Positions 10,801 through 19,870 of a stretch of DNA of 64,000 nucleotides are shown in pieces. The notes below the pieces were generated by a model that was not told the DNA's origin, did not search any database, and saw nothing but the letters and a program-made list of their open reading frames with translations. The stretch is taken from the NCBI GenBank assembly GCA_037178625.1, contig CM074146.1:806001-870000 (forward strand), in the 5' to 3' direction. The position numbers were made by a program, and so were the translations under genes. The stretch is from Skeletonema tropicum. Taxonomy: Eukaryota; Bacillariophyta; Thalassiosirophyceae; Thalassiosirales; Thalassiosiraceae. How positions within the stretch are numbered: the first letter of the stretch is position 1; each line of letters opens with the position of its first letter.

Positions 10801-13800
10801 TCTCTATCGCTCATTGATTGTGCTGCAGATTTCATTTTTAGACAACTTCAATGTTCGTTTCCGGATGTTGTGGAAGATGCTAATGAAATTTTGACTACGG
10901 AATATGAGATGATGGTGGAGGAAGAAGAAGAGGAGGAGGATGAAAAAGAAGAGGAGAGTGGGGCGTTGCTTGCACAAAGTGATGATAGTGGAAGTGATCA
11001 GGGAGAAGGTGATGATCAGGGAGATGATGGCAAGGACAAAGATATCATAGCTGTATTTGCACAAAGTGATGATAGAGGAAGTGATCAGAGAGAGGGTGAT
11101 GATCAGGGAGATAATGACAAAGCCAAAGATGACATCATAGTTATATTTGACCCGCATCTAGACGAAGAGGAAGTCGGAGGAGTAGGACAAGACGAAGAAG
11201 AGACTGATAATGACAAAGCCAAAGATGACATCATAGTTATATTTGACCCGCATCTGGACGAAGAGGAAGTTGGAGGAGTAGGACAAGACGAAAAAGAGAC
11301 TGATGATGACAAGGACGGAGACTTGAAAGGTGTATTTGACCCGCATCTGGAAGAAGAGGAAGTTGGAGGAGTAGGACAAGACGAAGAAGAGGCTGATGAA
11401 CACGAGGAAGATGATGTTGATGTTGACGTTGGTGAAGGGGAAGAAATTGTGGTAGACGTACAAAAAGATTCTCTGGAAACAGATGTAGTATTGGGACGTT
11501 GGGCGAAGATGCAACATCAGTTCGATACAGCTTCTTATAGCCCAGGAGAAGGATTTGTATTGAGGAAAGATGGCAAAATGCCAGAACTCTCGGAAGATGA
11601 AGTGCTGATTCGAGTAGATGCAACTGCAGTCTCTACGCGAGACTGCCTCGAAAGACTCCGACGTGACGACAACGACGGCTTAAAGGATGACGTTTGGGTG
11701 CCAGGACATGAGATTGTTGGCCATGTAGTAAATGCTGGATCAGGAATGGAGGCAAAGTCCTTGTTGGACAAACGTATTGCTTCCATCTTACCGTATGGAG
11801 GTGGATGCTCTCAGTACGTATGCATTCATGCGAAGGATGCGATTGCTCTGCCCGAGGGGGCGGGCAGTGATTACGTGGTTGGATTGCTGTCGACATACAT
11901 GATAGCCTATCAATGTTTGGAATGTGTTGCGGGCATTGAATCGAAGGAAGGAGAGGATGACGATGCTGAAGCAAATGATTATGATGCTGAAGCAAACGAT
12001 GATGATGATGAAGCAGAGGTCAGTCCTTCAAATAATATGGGTGATGCTGAGCAAAAGAGAAGTCATCTATTTGGAAAGGATGTATTGATTGTCGACTCCG
12101 GCAGTCCAGTTGGGTTAGCTTTGGTTAACCTAGCGACGAATGCTGGTGCAACTGTACACACTGCCACACATCTCATCTCAACCTCTTATGCCATCCGATG
12201 GAGAGGATGTTTTGATTTGATCATCGATGTAGTTGGAGGTTCTGATAACAATCCATCTTTCTACAAGATCATGAAGACTCGTGGACGACTTGTACGAGTG
12301 AACATCACCTCCTGCAAGGAGAAGTACGTACCACGCGCACTTGCGGGAAAGATCGAAGATGGGGAAGATACGAGTTACTATGAGAGGGTCATCAACGACA
12401 AAGCAATTGACTATGATATATTCCACAGCTTCAATGAGGATAAGGAAGTGTTCGCCGAAGATCTAGCTTATTTGACTGATTTGCGTCTGAAAGGTAGCAT
12501 TGAACCGATAATCTTCTCCCAAGCGGGCTTTGACGAGTTGGAGTTCGAATGGGGAAAACTAATGGCTGAAGAAGGGAATGGTGTCGTGGTAGTGTCACCC
12601 TGGAAGTTGGGATCCACTACGGTCATCGATGAGGGAAGTAGTCGGGAGGAGGATGCAAAAGAACAGGAGAGTGGAGCGCTGCTTGTACCAAGTGATTATT
12701 GTGGAGGAAGTGATCAAGAGGAGGGCGATGATCAGGGAGATGATGACAAAGACAAAGACATGATAGATGCATTTGACTCGAATGGTGTCGAGGTAGAATC
12801 TCCTTGGAAGTTGGGATCCACTACCGTCATCGGTGAGGGGATTGAACGGATGGAAGATGCAAAAGAAGAGGAGAGCGGGGAGTTGCTTGTACCAAGTGAT
12901 TGTGGAGGAAGTGATCAAGAGGAGGGCGATGATCAGGGAGATGATGACAAAGACAAAGACATGACAGTTGTATTTGACTCGAATGGTGTTGAGGTAGTAT
13001 CTCCCCGGAAGTTGGGATCCACTACGGTCATCGGTGAGGGGATTGAACGGATGGAAGATGCAAAAGAAGAGGAGAGCGGGGAGTTGCTTGTGCCAAGTGA
13101 TTGTGGAGGAAGTGATCAGGAGGAGGGCGGTGATCAGGGAGATGATGACAAAGACAAAGACATGATAGATGCATTTGACTCGAATGGTGTCGAGGTAGAA
13201 TCTCCTTGGAAGTTGGGATCCACTACCGTCATCGGTGAGGGGATTGAACGGATGGAAGATGCAAAAGAAGAGGAGAGCGGGGAGTTGCTTGTACCAAGTG
13301 ATTGTGGAGGAAGTGATCAGGAGGAGGGCGGTGATCAGGGAGATGATGACAAAGACAAAGACATGACAGTTGCATTTGACTCGGATGGTGTTGAGGTAGT
13401 ATCTCCCCGGAAGTTGGGATCCACTACCGTCATCGGTGAGGGGATTGAACGGATGGAAGATGCAAAAGAACAGGAGAGTGGGGAGTTGCTTGTACAAAGT
13501 GATTGTGGAGGAAGTGATCAGGAGGAGGGCGGTGATCAGGGAGATGATGACAAAGACAAAGACATGATAGATGCATTTGACCCGAATGGTGTCGAGGGAT
13601 CCACTACAGTCATCGGTGAGGGGAGTGAACGGATGGAAGATGCAAAAGAAGAGGAGAGCGGGGAGTTGCTTGTACAAAGTGATTGTGGAGGAAGTGATCA
13701 GGAGGAGGGCGATGATCAGGGAGATGATGACAAAGACAAAGTCAAGACAGTTGTATTTGACTCGAATGGTGTCGAGGTAGTATCACCTTGGAAGTTGGGA

Positions 13801-14031
13801 TCCACTACCGTCATCGGTGAGGGGATTGAACGGATGGAAGATGCAAAAGAAGAGGAGAGCGGGGAGTTGCTTGTACCAAGTGATTGTGGAGGAAGTGATC
13901 AGAAGGAGGGCGATGATCAGGGAGATGATGACAAAGACAAAGACATGACAGTTGCATTTGACTCGGATGGTGTTGAGGTAGTATCTCCCCGGAAGTTCGG
14001 ATTCACTGCGGTCATCGGTGAGGGGATTTGA
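9814..14031 (+). CDS. MDR-type oxidoreductase-like domain in an acidic repeat protein
   Basis: A 1405-aa intronless open frame. Residues 1-35 are basic and Arg-rich. Residues about 55-165 and 165-265 are an internal tandem duplication (each with LGD.EVTLRGLA.HNTDTSN). A Cys-rich segment follows near 290 (CLVCTACGLWYCQDC), then Asp/Glu-rich linkers with about three copies of a DPHLDEEEVGGVGQDE unit. Residues about 565-920 resemble the medium-chain dehydrogenase/reductase fold: a GroES-like part with VPGHEIVGHVVNAG, then a Rossmann-like part (DVLIVDSGSPVGLALVNLA, DLIIDVVGG). The usual GxGxxG is altered to DSGSPVG, so cofactor binding is uncertain. Residues 925-1405 are seven tandem acidic repeats of about 65 aa. 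Function is unknown; the catalytic domain is only a family-level inference. A truncated copy lies at 8184. Confidence 0.75.
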   Translation: MVVSWPRPRRRRAASQMSAEAEAAVSNTMSSMILQLQASESATVEFESESDGNEDAAALGDREVTLRGLASHNTDTSNTDIVLTRTKDVVVMVRQDTGCIEMVVLPKFSRGSGAEKKTAFKLGRRFRTMMRGKHHLTTSKDSERDVDSLQEKSCSNSTSFSEELGDGEVTLRGLATHNTDTSNSNTDIVLTRTKDVVIVRQDTEFSRGSGAEKKTAFKLGRQISTMMRGKHHLTTSKDSERDVDGLQEKSCSNSTSFSEESLEGDIESSAAIQTSTLRCLRYCLVCTACGLWYCQDCMASEDAASTNSNDNDSEDEEDEELPNFVDEILSLSLIDCAADFIFRQLQCSFPDVVEDANEILTTEYEMMVEEEEEEEDEKEEESGALLAQSDDSGSDQGEGDDQGDDGKDKDIIAVFAQSDDRGSDQREGDDQGDNDKAKDDIIVIFDPHLDEEEVGGVGQDEEETDNDKAKDDIIVIFDPHLDEEEVGGVGQDEKETDDDKDGDLKGVFDPHLEEEEVGGVGQDEEEADEHEEDDVDVDVGEGEEIVVDVQKDSLETDVVLGRWAKMQHQFDTASYSPGEGFVLRKDGKMPELSEDEVLIRVDATAVSTRDCLERLRRDDNDGLKDDVWVPGHEIVGHVVNAGSGMEAKSLLDKRIASILPYGGGCSQYVCIHAKDAIALPEGAGSDYVVGLLSTYMIAYQCLECVAGIESKEGEDDDAEANDYDAEANDDDDEAEVSPSNNMGDAEQKRSHLFGKDVLIVDSGSPVGLALVNLATNAGATVHTATHLISTSYAIRWRGCFDLIIDVVGGSDNNPSFYKIMKTRGRLVRVNITSCKEKYVPRALAGKIEDGEDTSYYERVINDKAIDYDIFHSFNEDKEVFAEDLAYLTDLRLKGSIEPIIFSQAGFDELEFEWGKLMAEEGNGVVVVSPWKLGSTTVIDEGSSREEDAKEQESGALLVPSDYCGGSDQEEGDDQGDDDKDKDMIDAFDSNGVEVESPWKLGSTTVIGEGIERMEDAKEEESGELLVPSDCGGSDQEEGDDQGDDDKDKDMTVVFDSNGVEVVSPRKLGSTTVIGEGIERMEDAKEEESGELLVPSDCGGSDQEEGGDQGDDDKDKDMIDAFDSNGVEVESPWKLGSTTVIGEGIERMEDAKEEESGELLVPSDCGGSDQEEGGDQGDDDKDKDMTVAFDSDGVEVVSPRKLGSTTVIGEGIERMEDAKEQESGELLVQSDCGGSDQEEGGDQGDDDKDKDMIDAFDPNGVEGSTTVIGEGSERMEDAKEEESGELLVQSDCGGSDQEEGDDQGDDDKDKVKTVVFDSNGVEVVSPWKLGSTTVIGEGIERMEDAKEEESGELLVPSDCGGSDQKEGDDQGDDDKDKDMTVAFDSDGVEVVSPRKFGFTAVIGEGI
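9985..10600 (+). repeat. internal tandem duplication in coding sequence
   Basis: Two in-frame copies of a roughly 300-bp block, both running from TTGGGTGATxGGGAGGTCACTC to the codons for SCSNSTSFSEE. The second copy has lost the codons for TGCIEMVVLPK. The related gene at 8184 has only one copy, so the duplication followed the segmental duplication or was lost there. Confidence 0.85.
12590..14030 (+). repeat. seven-plus tandem acidic coding repeats, about 195 bp each
   Basis: Repeats encode SP(W/R)KLGSTTVIGEGIERMED, then an acidic section with SGELLVPSDCGGSDQEEG and DDDKDKD. Seven full units plus a short eighth are present. Units alternate between an SPWK type following AFDSNGVEVE and an SPRK type following FDSxGVEVV, which indicates duplication of two-unit blocks. 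Unit 6 lacks the SPWKLG part. Confidence 0.9.
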
Positions 14032-14744
14032 CCAACCGTTGTAGTTGTGGGATAGGGTGGAAGTTGGAAAGAGTATTTTTGTTTGCGGTCTAGTTGAGAT
14101 TTCTCTGTTTCGTCCGAGTTTGGAAGCGGGTGGATAATTACTGTAAATAGTGAAATGATATCACTTGAAATGCTTACATGCATCAAGCCCTCTAAATCAT
14201 CCCTGTCTACCTCTGACTATTTGTTTCCCTGTCCCTGCACTGTGCGTCACTCTTCTGTGAAAGAGAGCGAGATAGAGAGAGACAAGTCACATCCAATAAA
14301 CTTCATTCGCTTATTTACCCTTGCTTCATTCTATCCTCACTCTCTCGAGTGAAAGACTTCAACATGACAGAATTATTCCGTATTTTACACGTTTAGTAGA
14401 ATTGTAAATGAAGTCATGGAACCTGTTAATGTATGAAGATACATTCAACAACAACAACAAGCCATCATCCTGCACCTAGTCGTCTACTCGACAAGAGTCA
14501 GACGAGGAGTGGAGAAAGTGATTAATCATGTGTCTGTGTCTACCACTTCTTGTAATGAATTCATATTACGACGGCTCCTTCTCATCTCTGAGCCCGATCA
14601 TCTTTCAATGCATATCAACATCATCGATGCCTGCTCCTCTGCGATTATAACAACTACGATGTTTATTCATGAAACAATGCTTCATATGTCAAAAATACTT
14701 CAATGCCTACAATAAAGTATTAGGATGCTGTCGTGCATCGTACG
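14032..14744. other. intergenic; duplicated 3' flank of MYND genes
   Basis: 14477-14740 is a diverged copy of sequence at 18470-18730 and (inverted) 27030-27290, all just beyond the 3' end of a MYND gene. Shared blocks include GACAAGAGTCAGA, TCTGAGCCCGA.CATCTTTC and CATCGATGCCTGCTCC. No gene is supported. Confidence 0.6.
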
Positions 14745-15578
14745 TTATGATTGTTTCATCGTGTTGGCCCCAAATTCTGCGATTCGGGTAGCATATTCTT
14801 CACAGCTAGATCTGTGCCTGGAATAATCAACTTTTTGGCATTCGCGAGAACAATAAGTTGCACATCGGCATCGATCACAGTACATTGTCTTGCTGTATTC
14901 CATTCGTCCATTTGGGAAACTGCATTGCTTGTTGAAGCAAAGGCCCATCTTTGTGATGTTCTTCACTTCTTTGTATTTCTCATCCAAGCAGGAGCAGGGA
15001 ATGCGCTTCCTGAAGAATTTGACAAGCGTGTATTGATCGGCGTATTGCGCTTCGTATATTTTGTTCCAACGAAATAGAGGTTGAGTTTGCTCCAACTCCA
15101 CTGCGATATATTGCTCAAAATATCTAGCAAAAGCAGCTGCATTATGTGCATTATCATATTCTCCTTCTAGAATATCATGCGTTCCTAAATGCAAGAAGAA
15201 TGATATCGCCGATTCCAACTTGGTAGAATCGTTCCACACGTCGGCATATCCATCCATCGTGGCATTTTTAGCTGCTATAAGGCAATCTGAAAGTGACGAG
15301 AAAAGAGGACCTCTAACTTCTTCAAATGACTCCAAAAATGCACGCACGAATTGATAGGTGCCATCATGGCCATCATCCGAGGTAAGCGGATCGAAGCCGT
15401 GCATGCATTTTGTATTACCGGCACCGGACTGCACCTGCTGCATTTGCACTGCCATCAATTGTTCTTCTGGTCCATTCGCCGTCGTCTGACCATTACTATG
15501 CTCCCTCTCTTCCGCCTCCTGCTTGGCCTTGGCTTTGGCCGCCTTCCTCGCCCTCCCTTGGTTTCGTTTCCTCCCCAT
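14745..15578 (-). CDS. MYND zinc-finger protein, copy 1
   Basis: Intronless 277-aa member of the nine-copy family in this window. It starts MGRKRNQGRARKAAKAKAK, a lysine/arginine-rich region that could serve as a nuclear signal, followed by a Gln-rich linker, a conserved KCMHGFDP motif near residue 60, and a helical middle region. Before the finger comes the family signature RIPCSCLDEKYKEVKNITKMG. The MYND finger (about residues 210-260) shows CFNKQC, then CDRC, YCSREC and HRSSC, so all Zn ligands are present; the usual Trp before the last His is Tyr. MYND fingers generally bind proline-rich peptide partners, so a protein-protein role is expected, but the partner is unknown. No SET or other catalytic domain is visible. 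Confidence 0.85.
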   Translation of the reverse strand: MGRKRNQGRARKAAKAKAKQEAEEREHSNGQTTANGPEEQLMAVQMQQVQSGAGNTKCMHGFDPLTSDDGHDGTYQFVRAFLESFEEVRGPLFSSLSDCLIAAKNATMDGYADVWNDSTKLESAISFFLHLGTHDILEGEYDNAHNAAAFARYFEQYIAVELEQTQPLFRWNKIYEAQYADQYTLVKFFRKRIPCSCLDEKYKEVKNITKMGLCFNKQCSFPNGRMEYSKTMYCDRCRCATYCSRECQKVDYSRHRSSCEEYATRIAEFGANTMKQS

Positions 15579-15584
15579 GCTCTA

Positions 15585-15690
15585 GAGATTATTCAATCAT
15601 GGTGCATGTCAAAAAAAAATGAAGAATGAAGATTCGGATTTCTCGGTACGTAAGTAAGTGGTCTCGTACAGGTATGTAGCAAGGCCCTGT
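15585..15690 (-). promoter_or_regulatory. shared upstream module of MYND copy 1
   Basis: Reading toward the gene: CATACCTGTACGAGACCACT, then TTACGTACCGAGAAA, then a T-run with TTTTTTTGACATGCACCATGA about 30 bases before the ATG. The same order of blocks precedes most family members. Confidence 0.6.
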
Positions 15691-15691
15691 C

Positions 15692-15838
15692 GATTCGATA
15701 CACCCTACATAGGATCTTCAGATAAGTACCTGTCTGAGTCACTTGGAGGACTCAGCACAAGTGCTTGTGCATGCAGAGTCCCTCTGAAGAGGACTCCCAC
15801 ATGTGACAGAAGACCTTATGTAGGGTGGATTCGATATC
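15692..15838. repeat. foldback repeat of about 145 bp
   Basis: 15692-15717 and 15811-15838 are imperfect inverted repeats (core CACCCTACAT / ATGTAGGGTG), enclosing shorter internal inverted segments (GGACTC/GAGTCC). A half-copy occurs at 67-120. It sits in the upstream region of MYND copy 1. Likely a small non-autonomous mobile element. Confidence 0.55.
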
Positions 15839-16049
15839 TCTCTTCTTCTTTGAGTGAATGTAGGTGAGAGGTGCATACCAGCCTTGACCGGAGATGTTGT
15901 GCGTAGTGGTACAAGAAGGATGTATTCCTTCACTTGGGGTGGTTTGTAAAACACTCACAATTTGATGTTTTCTTCCTACATATATTATCTTGATGAGCAT
16001 CGATCATCTTACCGAGTGCAAACTAAACTTCGGGTCTGCTCACGCAAGG

Positions 16050-16210
16050 ACAAATTGATACACTGCTCTTTCAATAAGAAGTAGAAACAATCTACTATTG
16101 CACATCATCTAATTTTACACTGACTACATTCTACCTCATCAAAGCACAATCTACCTCTCACTTCCTACCCCTCTTCAACCAAGCCGGAGGCTCCATAGAA
16201 CTTCCTCACA
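16050..16210 (-). pseudogene. 3' remnant of the secreted-protein gene family
   Basis: Read on the minus strand, CTATGGAGCCTCCGGCTTGG, then TTGAAGAGGGGTA and the downstream TAAAATTAGATGATG with GTAGATT match the last codons and 3' flank of the genes at 22689-23516 and 25176-25535. Only the end of the gene is left. A fainter trace of the same flank is near 20120-20160. Confidence 0.55.
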
Positions 16211-16981
16211 ACTCACAATGCCGTACGCATCATTAGTATCATTCAGGGCTTGTCCATTCCACTGCTTGGATCAGCAAGTTGAAGGGCTTTATCTCCATCG
16301 GATTCCCCCCCAGGCAACTGGGCATACTCTCATAATGAATACACAATACGACGGCTAATGCCTGCGCGAATTGGAAGTGAATCTTCTTCAATGAAAGTGG
16401 ATCTGCACCGTGCATGCATGGCACAACGGGGACAAGGACAAGGCTGAAGTAGAAGCGCAACAACCACTACCATCTCCATTTGAATGGATTGCCGTCGAAA
16501 GAAGGAGTAGCGACACTACAACGTCTCCGACATTCTACGAAGACGGATGGTGCTCACCAAAGATCAACTTCTTCGCCTTGACTACGGAAGCAATCGAGGG
16601 AAATTCTTACCACCCTTCACAAAGAGAATATTGTCCCACAACAATTGCATCCGCAGACAAGGCTTGGCCAGTCCACTATTTGACTCTGCAGATGATGGAG
16701 GACTTCGTCTCCATCGTGCAATCAGTTTAGATCCGAATCGATTTTCCAGACATTGATTCGTCATCCAGTTTCACACCCAGCTTCAAAGAATGCGCCACTT
16801 GGAGTGAAAGAGTTGCTACGACTATTCCACAAAGCTAAGGATGAAATGTAACAATAATAGCGTTGAAATAATATAATGAATGTACAGTGAGGATGGTTAT
16901 ACTTTTAGTGAAAACGCATTGAGTACTTCTATCTGTGGGAATGTCTCGTCAGGATTGCAAGGGAATGAGATCAGCCTGAGC
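16211..16981. other. no supported gene; possible decayed MYND N-terminus
   Basis: A minus-strand frame at 16239-16463 contains CMHGADPLS, reminiscent of the conserved KCMHGFDP motif of the MYND family, but the rest does not match. Plus-strand frames at 16410-16730 and 16547-16756 overlap in different phases and have no recognisable content. Confidence 0.3.
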
Positions 16982-17791
16982 TTAGGAAGGGTGAAGAGCG
17001 TTCTGCTGCCTGGCACCAAACTCTGCAATTATCTCAGCATGCGAGTCACAGTTAGACTTGTGTTCTTTCCAATGCGCTCTTTGGCATCCCCTCGAACAAT
17101 AGACTGCACAGCGGCATCGACTGCAGTACATTGTTTTGCTGCGATCCACTCGTCCATCTGGGAATTTGCACTGCGGATTGTAGCAAAGGCCCATCTTTGT
17201 GATGTTCTTCACTTCTTCGTACTTCTCATCCAAGCATGAGCAGGAGATGCGGTGCCGGAAGAATTTTACCAGTGTGCGCATGTCGGCATTGTGTGTTTCA
17301 TGTAATTTTGGAAATTGGCATAAAGCTTGAGTTTGCTCCAACTCCACTGCGATGAACTGCTCCATGTACCTAGCAAAAGTAGCAGCCTTACGTGCATCAT
17401 CATATTCTCCTTTCAGAATATCTCGTGTCCCGACACTCAAACAGAATGACACCGCCATTTTCAACTTGACAGAATCGCTCCACAAGTCGGCAAATTTATT
17501 CATTGTCGTATTGCAAGCTGTTGTGAGGCAACCCGAAAGATTACGACCGCCGTCTCTAGCTTCATAAAATGATCTGTAAAATACTTTCACGAAAAGGGAA
17601 ATATAGGGAACAGGATCGAAGCCGTGCTTTCAATTTTTTGTATTACCGGCACCGGACTGCACCTGCTGAAGCTGCGCTACCGGTGGTTGCCGCCGCTCAC
17701 CAATCGTCTGGTTATCTCTCTCTTCCGCCTCCTGCTTGGCCTTGGCTTTGGCCGCCTTCCTTGCCTTGCCTTGGTTGCGTTTCCTCCCCAT
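16982..17791 (-). pseudogene. MYND zinc-finger protein, copy 2, with premature stop
   Basis: The reading frame runs from the ATG at 17791 (MGRKRNQGKARKAAKAK) to the stop at 16982. It is interrupted in frame by TGA at 17630-17632, about codon 54, just where other copies encode the Cys of TKCMHGFDP. Downstream the frame is open for 202 codons with an intact finger (CYNPQC, CSRC, YCSRGC, HKSNC). The change replaces TGCATGCAC of other copies by a sequence creating the stop. So either a nonsense pseudogene, an allele, or a gene starting at an internal codon. The upstream module is present at 17800-17935. Confidence 0.7.
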
Positions 17792-17799
17792 ACAATAAT

Positions 17800-17935
17800 T
17801 ATTCAATCATGGCATGGTGCATGTCAAAAAATAAATGCGGAACGGAAGGCGATCGGATCGAAAGCGAGATAGAAGTGATTTTCTTGCAGGTCATAAGTAC
17901 CATAGATAGGTGGTCTCATACAGGTATGTAGCAAA
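17800..17935 (-). promoter_or_regulatory. shared upstream module of MYND copy 2
   Basis: Toward the gene: CATACCTGTATGAGACCACC, a spacer, then TTTTTTGACATGCACCATG. Same block order as the other family members, although the CGAGAAA part is not preserved. Confidence 0.55.
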
Positions 17936-18734
17936 AGCCCTCTCCGATCAATAGAGAGAGCTATTTACTAATTGCGATTGCCTTGGGCATGATAATTCCT
18001 CTCAAGGAGATAAAAGTATCATAGGCGATGAATTACTCTGAGCGGTTTGCCATTACCAAGATAATAGGATCGATAGATGCCCATCAAAGGTCAAGAATGT
18101 CAACTTCTTCATTCTTGATTATGGATATCGATACATACATATCGATATCGGTATCGGAGCAATCGAGGGCGAGTTACCTCCGTTCACACGTCACCATGCC
18201 GAACTCACCATTACTCGCCATTAGTATCGGTAGACAGGGCTTGGCCAGTCCACTACTTCAGTATGATTAGGGTCTTTGTCTTCATCGTGAGACCAGTTTA
18301 GACTCGCATTGATTCTCCACAATTGATTCCGCCGAGCATTCTTACTTTGTAGTATGCTGACCAGCCTCTTGTCACTCTTGCTTGCTGCATTATGCCTTAT
18401 TCCTTGGAAGGAAGTATCAGAATATTGAATGAAATAGGAGGTGAGTTGAGTGAGGGGTACGAAAGTTGAGGTTTTGTAGAGTAACATCATGTCTCTGCCG
18501 CTTGTAATGAATGCATAATAAGACGGCTTCGTCTTATTTCTGAGCCCGAACATCTTTCCATACATAATATCATCGATGCCTGCTCCACTGCGATCATATC
18601 ACTACGATATGTATTCAATGAACAATGTTTCATGTGTCAAAAATACCTCAATGCCTACGTAGTCGTCTACTTGACAAGAGTCAGAAGAGAAGCGGAGAAA
18701 GTGAATGTATCTATTATTAGGATGTTGTGGTGCA

Positions 18735-19552
18735 TTACGGTTCTTTCATGGTCACAGCCTCAAATTCAGAGATTAGGGCTGCCCATTCTTCACAAAAAGA
18801 CTTGTGTTCTTTCCAATGCTTTTTTTGGCATTCACGAGAACAATAAGTTACGCATAGGCATCCATCACAGTACAATGTTTTGCTGCGTTTCGTCATTCTA
18901 TTAGGAAGAGTGCACTGTGGGTTGAAACATACGCCCACTTTTGAGATGTTTTTCGCTTCTACTTCTTCATACTTCTCATCCAAGCAAGAGCAGGGAATGC
19001 GCTGCCTGAAGAATGTTACAAGACTATGTTGATCAGCGTTATGCGCTTCGTATATTTTGTTCCAACGAAATAGAGCTTGAGTTTGATTCAACATAACTGT
19101 GATGTGTTGCTCGGAATACGTGGCAATGGTAGCAGCCGTCTTGGCATTATCATCATCACCATTTAGAATACTTTGCGTTCCCATACTCAAACAGTAAGAT
19201 ATCGCCGATTCCATCTTGGTAGAATCATTCCACACATCTTCAAATTCATCAATGGTAGCGTCTATAGCTTCCAAGAATCTAATGTCAATTGGTTGATACC
19301 AAGCTTCTTCAAATGACCCGACAAATGCACGCACGAATGAGAGGAAATCTCTCCCGAGGAAAAAGGATCATAGCCGTGTGTGCATTTTATGATGTTACCG
19401 GACTGCATCAACTGATGAATTTGTGCCGCCGACAATTGTTCTTCTGGTTCATTCGCCGTCGTCTGATCATTGTCCCGCCCTGCCTCCGCCTCCTGTTTGG
19501 CCTTGGCTTTGGCCGCCTTCCTCGCCTTCCCTTGGTTGCGTTTCCTCCCCAT
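18735..19552 (-). pseudogene. MYND zinc-finger protein, copy 3, frameshifted
   Basis: Nearly identical to the intact inverted copy at 26198-27007, but one T is missing near 19336 (CTCATTCG against CTCATTTCG). The protein therefore changes frame at about residue 72, giving a 96-aa truncated product from the start codon. Other differences from the intact copy are in-frame (extra codons near 18955 and near 19395). The downstream finger (CFNPQC, CDGC, YCSREC, HKSFC) is preserved in the other frame. The inactivation looks recent because the rest has not decayed. Gene conversion from the inverted partner could repair or spread the mutation. Confidence 0.75.
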
Positions 19553-19561
19553 GTTACTGGT

Positions 19562-19650
19562 TCATGGTGCATGTCAAAAAAAATGAAGAATCTTCTGGAT
19601 TTTTTCTCGGTACGTAAATAGGTAGTACCGTACAGGTATGCTGTAGCCAA
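19562..19650 (-). promoter_or_regulatory. shared upstream module of MYND copy 3
   Basis: Toward the gene: CATACCTGTACGGTACTACC, TTTACGTACCGAGAAAAA, then TTTTTTTGACATGCACCATG about 15 bases before the ATG. A further shared block (CCACCCCAAGTGAAGGAATA) lies near 19755-19775. Confidence 0.6.
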
Positions 19651-19870
19651 GAGGCCTATCTGATCTCTCATTCTTCTCTGAGCGGCGAGAGGTGCATCCC
19701 AGATCCCAGCCTTTACCGGTGATTAGTGTGGAGTGGTGCAAAAGGATATATTCCTTCACTTGGGGTGGTTTTGAAAAGAGAGGGACTCTTTTCGTGGCTT
19801 GCTTACCTGCCTATTGCTCTTGTTCTATTTTGCTTGCTGCCTTGCGTGCCTTGCCTTCTTCCTTCTTGAA

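Larger units (their letters stand above)
17880..19870. repeat. long inverted repeat, left arm
   Basis: This about 2-kb segment is found inverted and nearly identical at about 25850-27880. It includes MYND copy 3 with its 3' flank and its upstream region. Distinctive shared blocks are GGCATGATAATTCCTCTCAA, GTAGACAGGGCTTGGCCAGT and CTGAGCCCGAACATCTTTCC. The arms are separated by about 6 kb. Confidence 0.85.

Noticed and set aside
12595..13677. 360-codon minus-strand open frame opposite the acidic repeats
   Set aside because: It is the antisense of a tandem repeat coding for Asp/Glu-rich protein; its own product is a repetitive hydrophobic chain with no family.
9814..14031. Metal-dependent alcohol dehydrogenase assignment for the MDR-like domain
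   Set aside because: The catalytic Zn-binding Cys/His set of classical alcohol dehydrogenases is not evident, and the dinucleotide motif is altered, so only the fold level is claimed.
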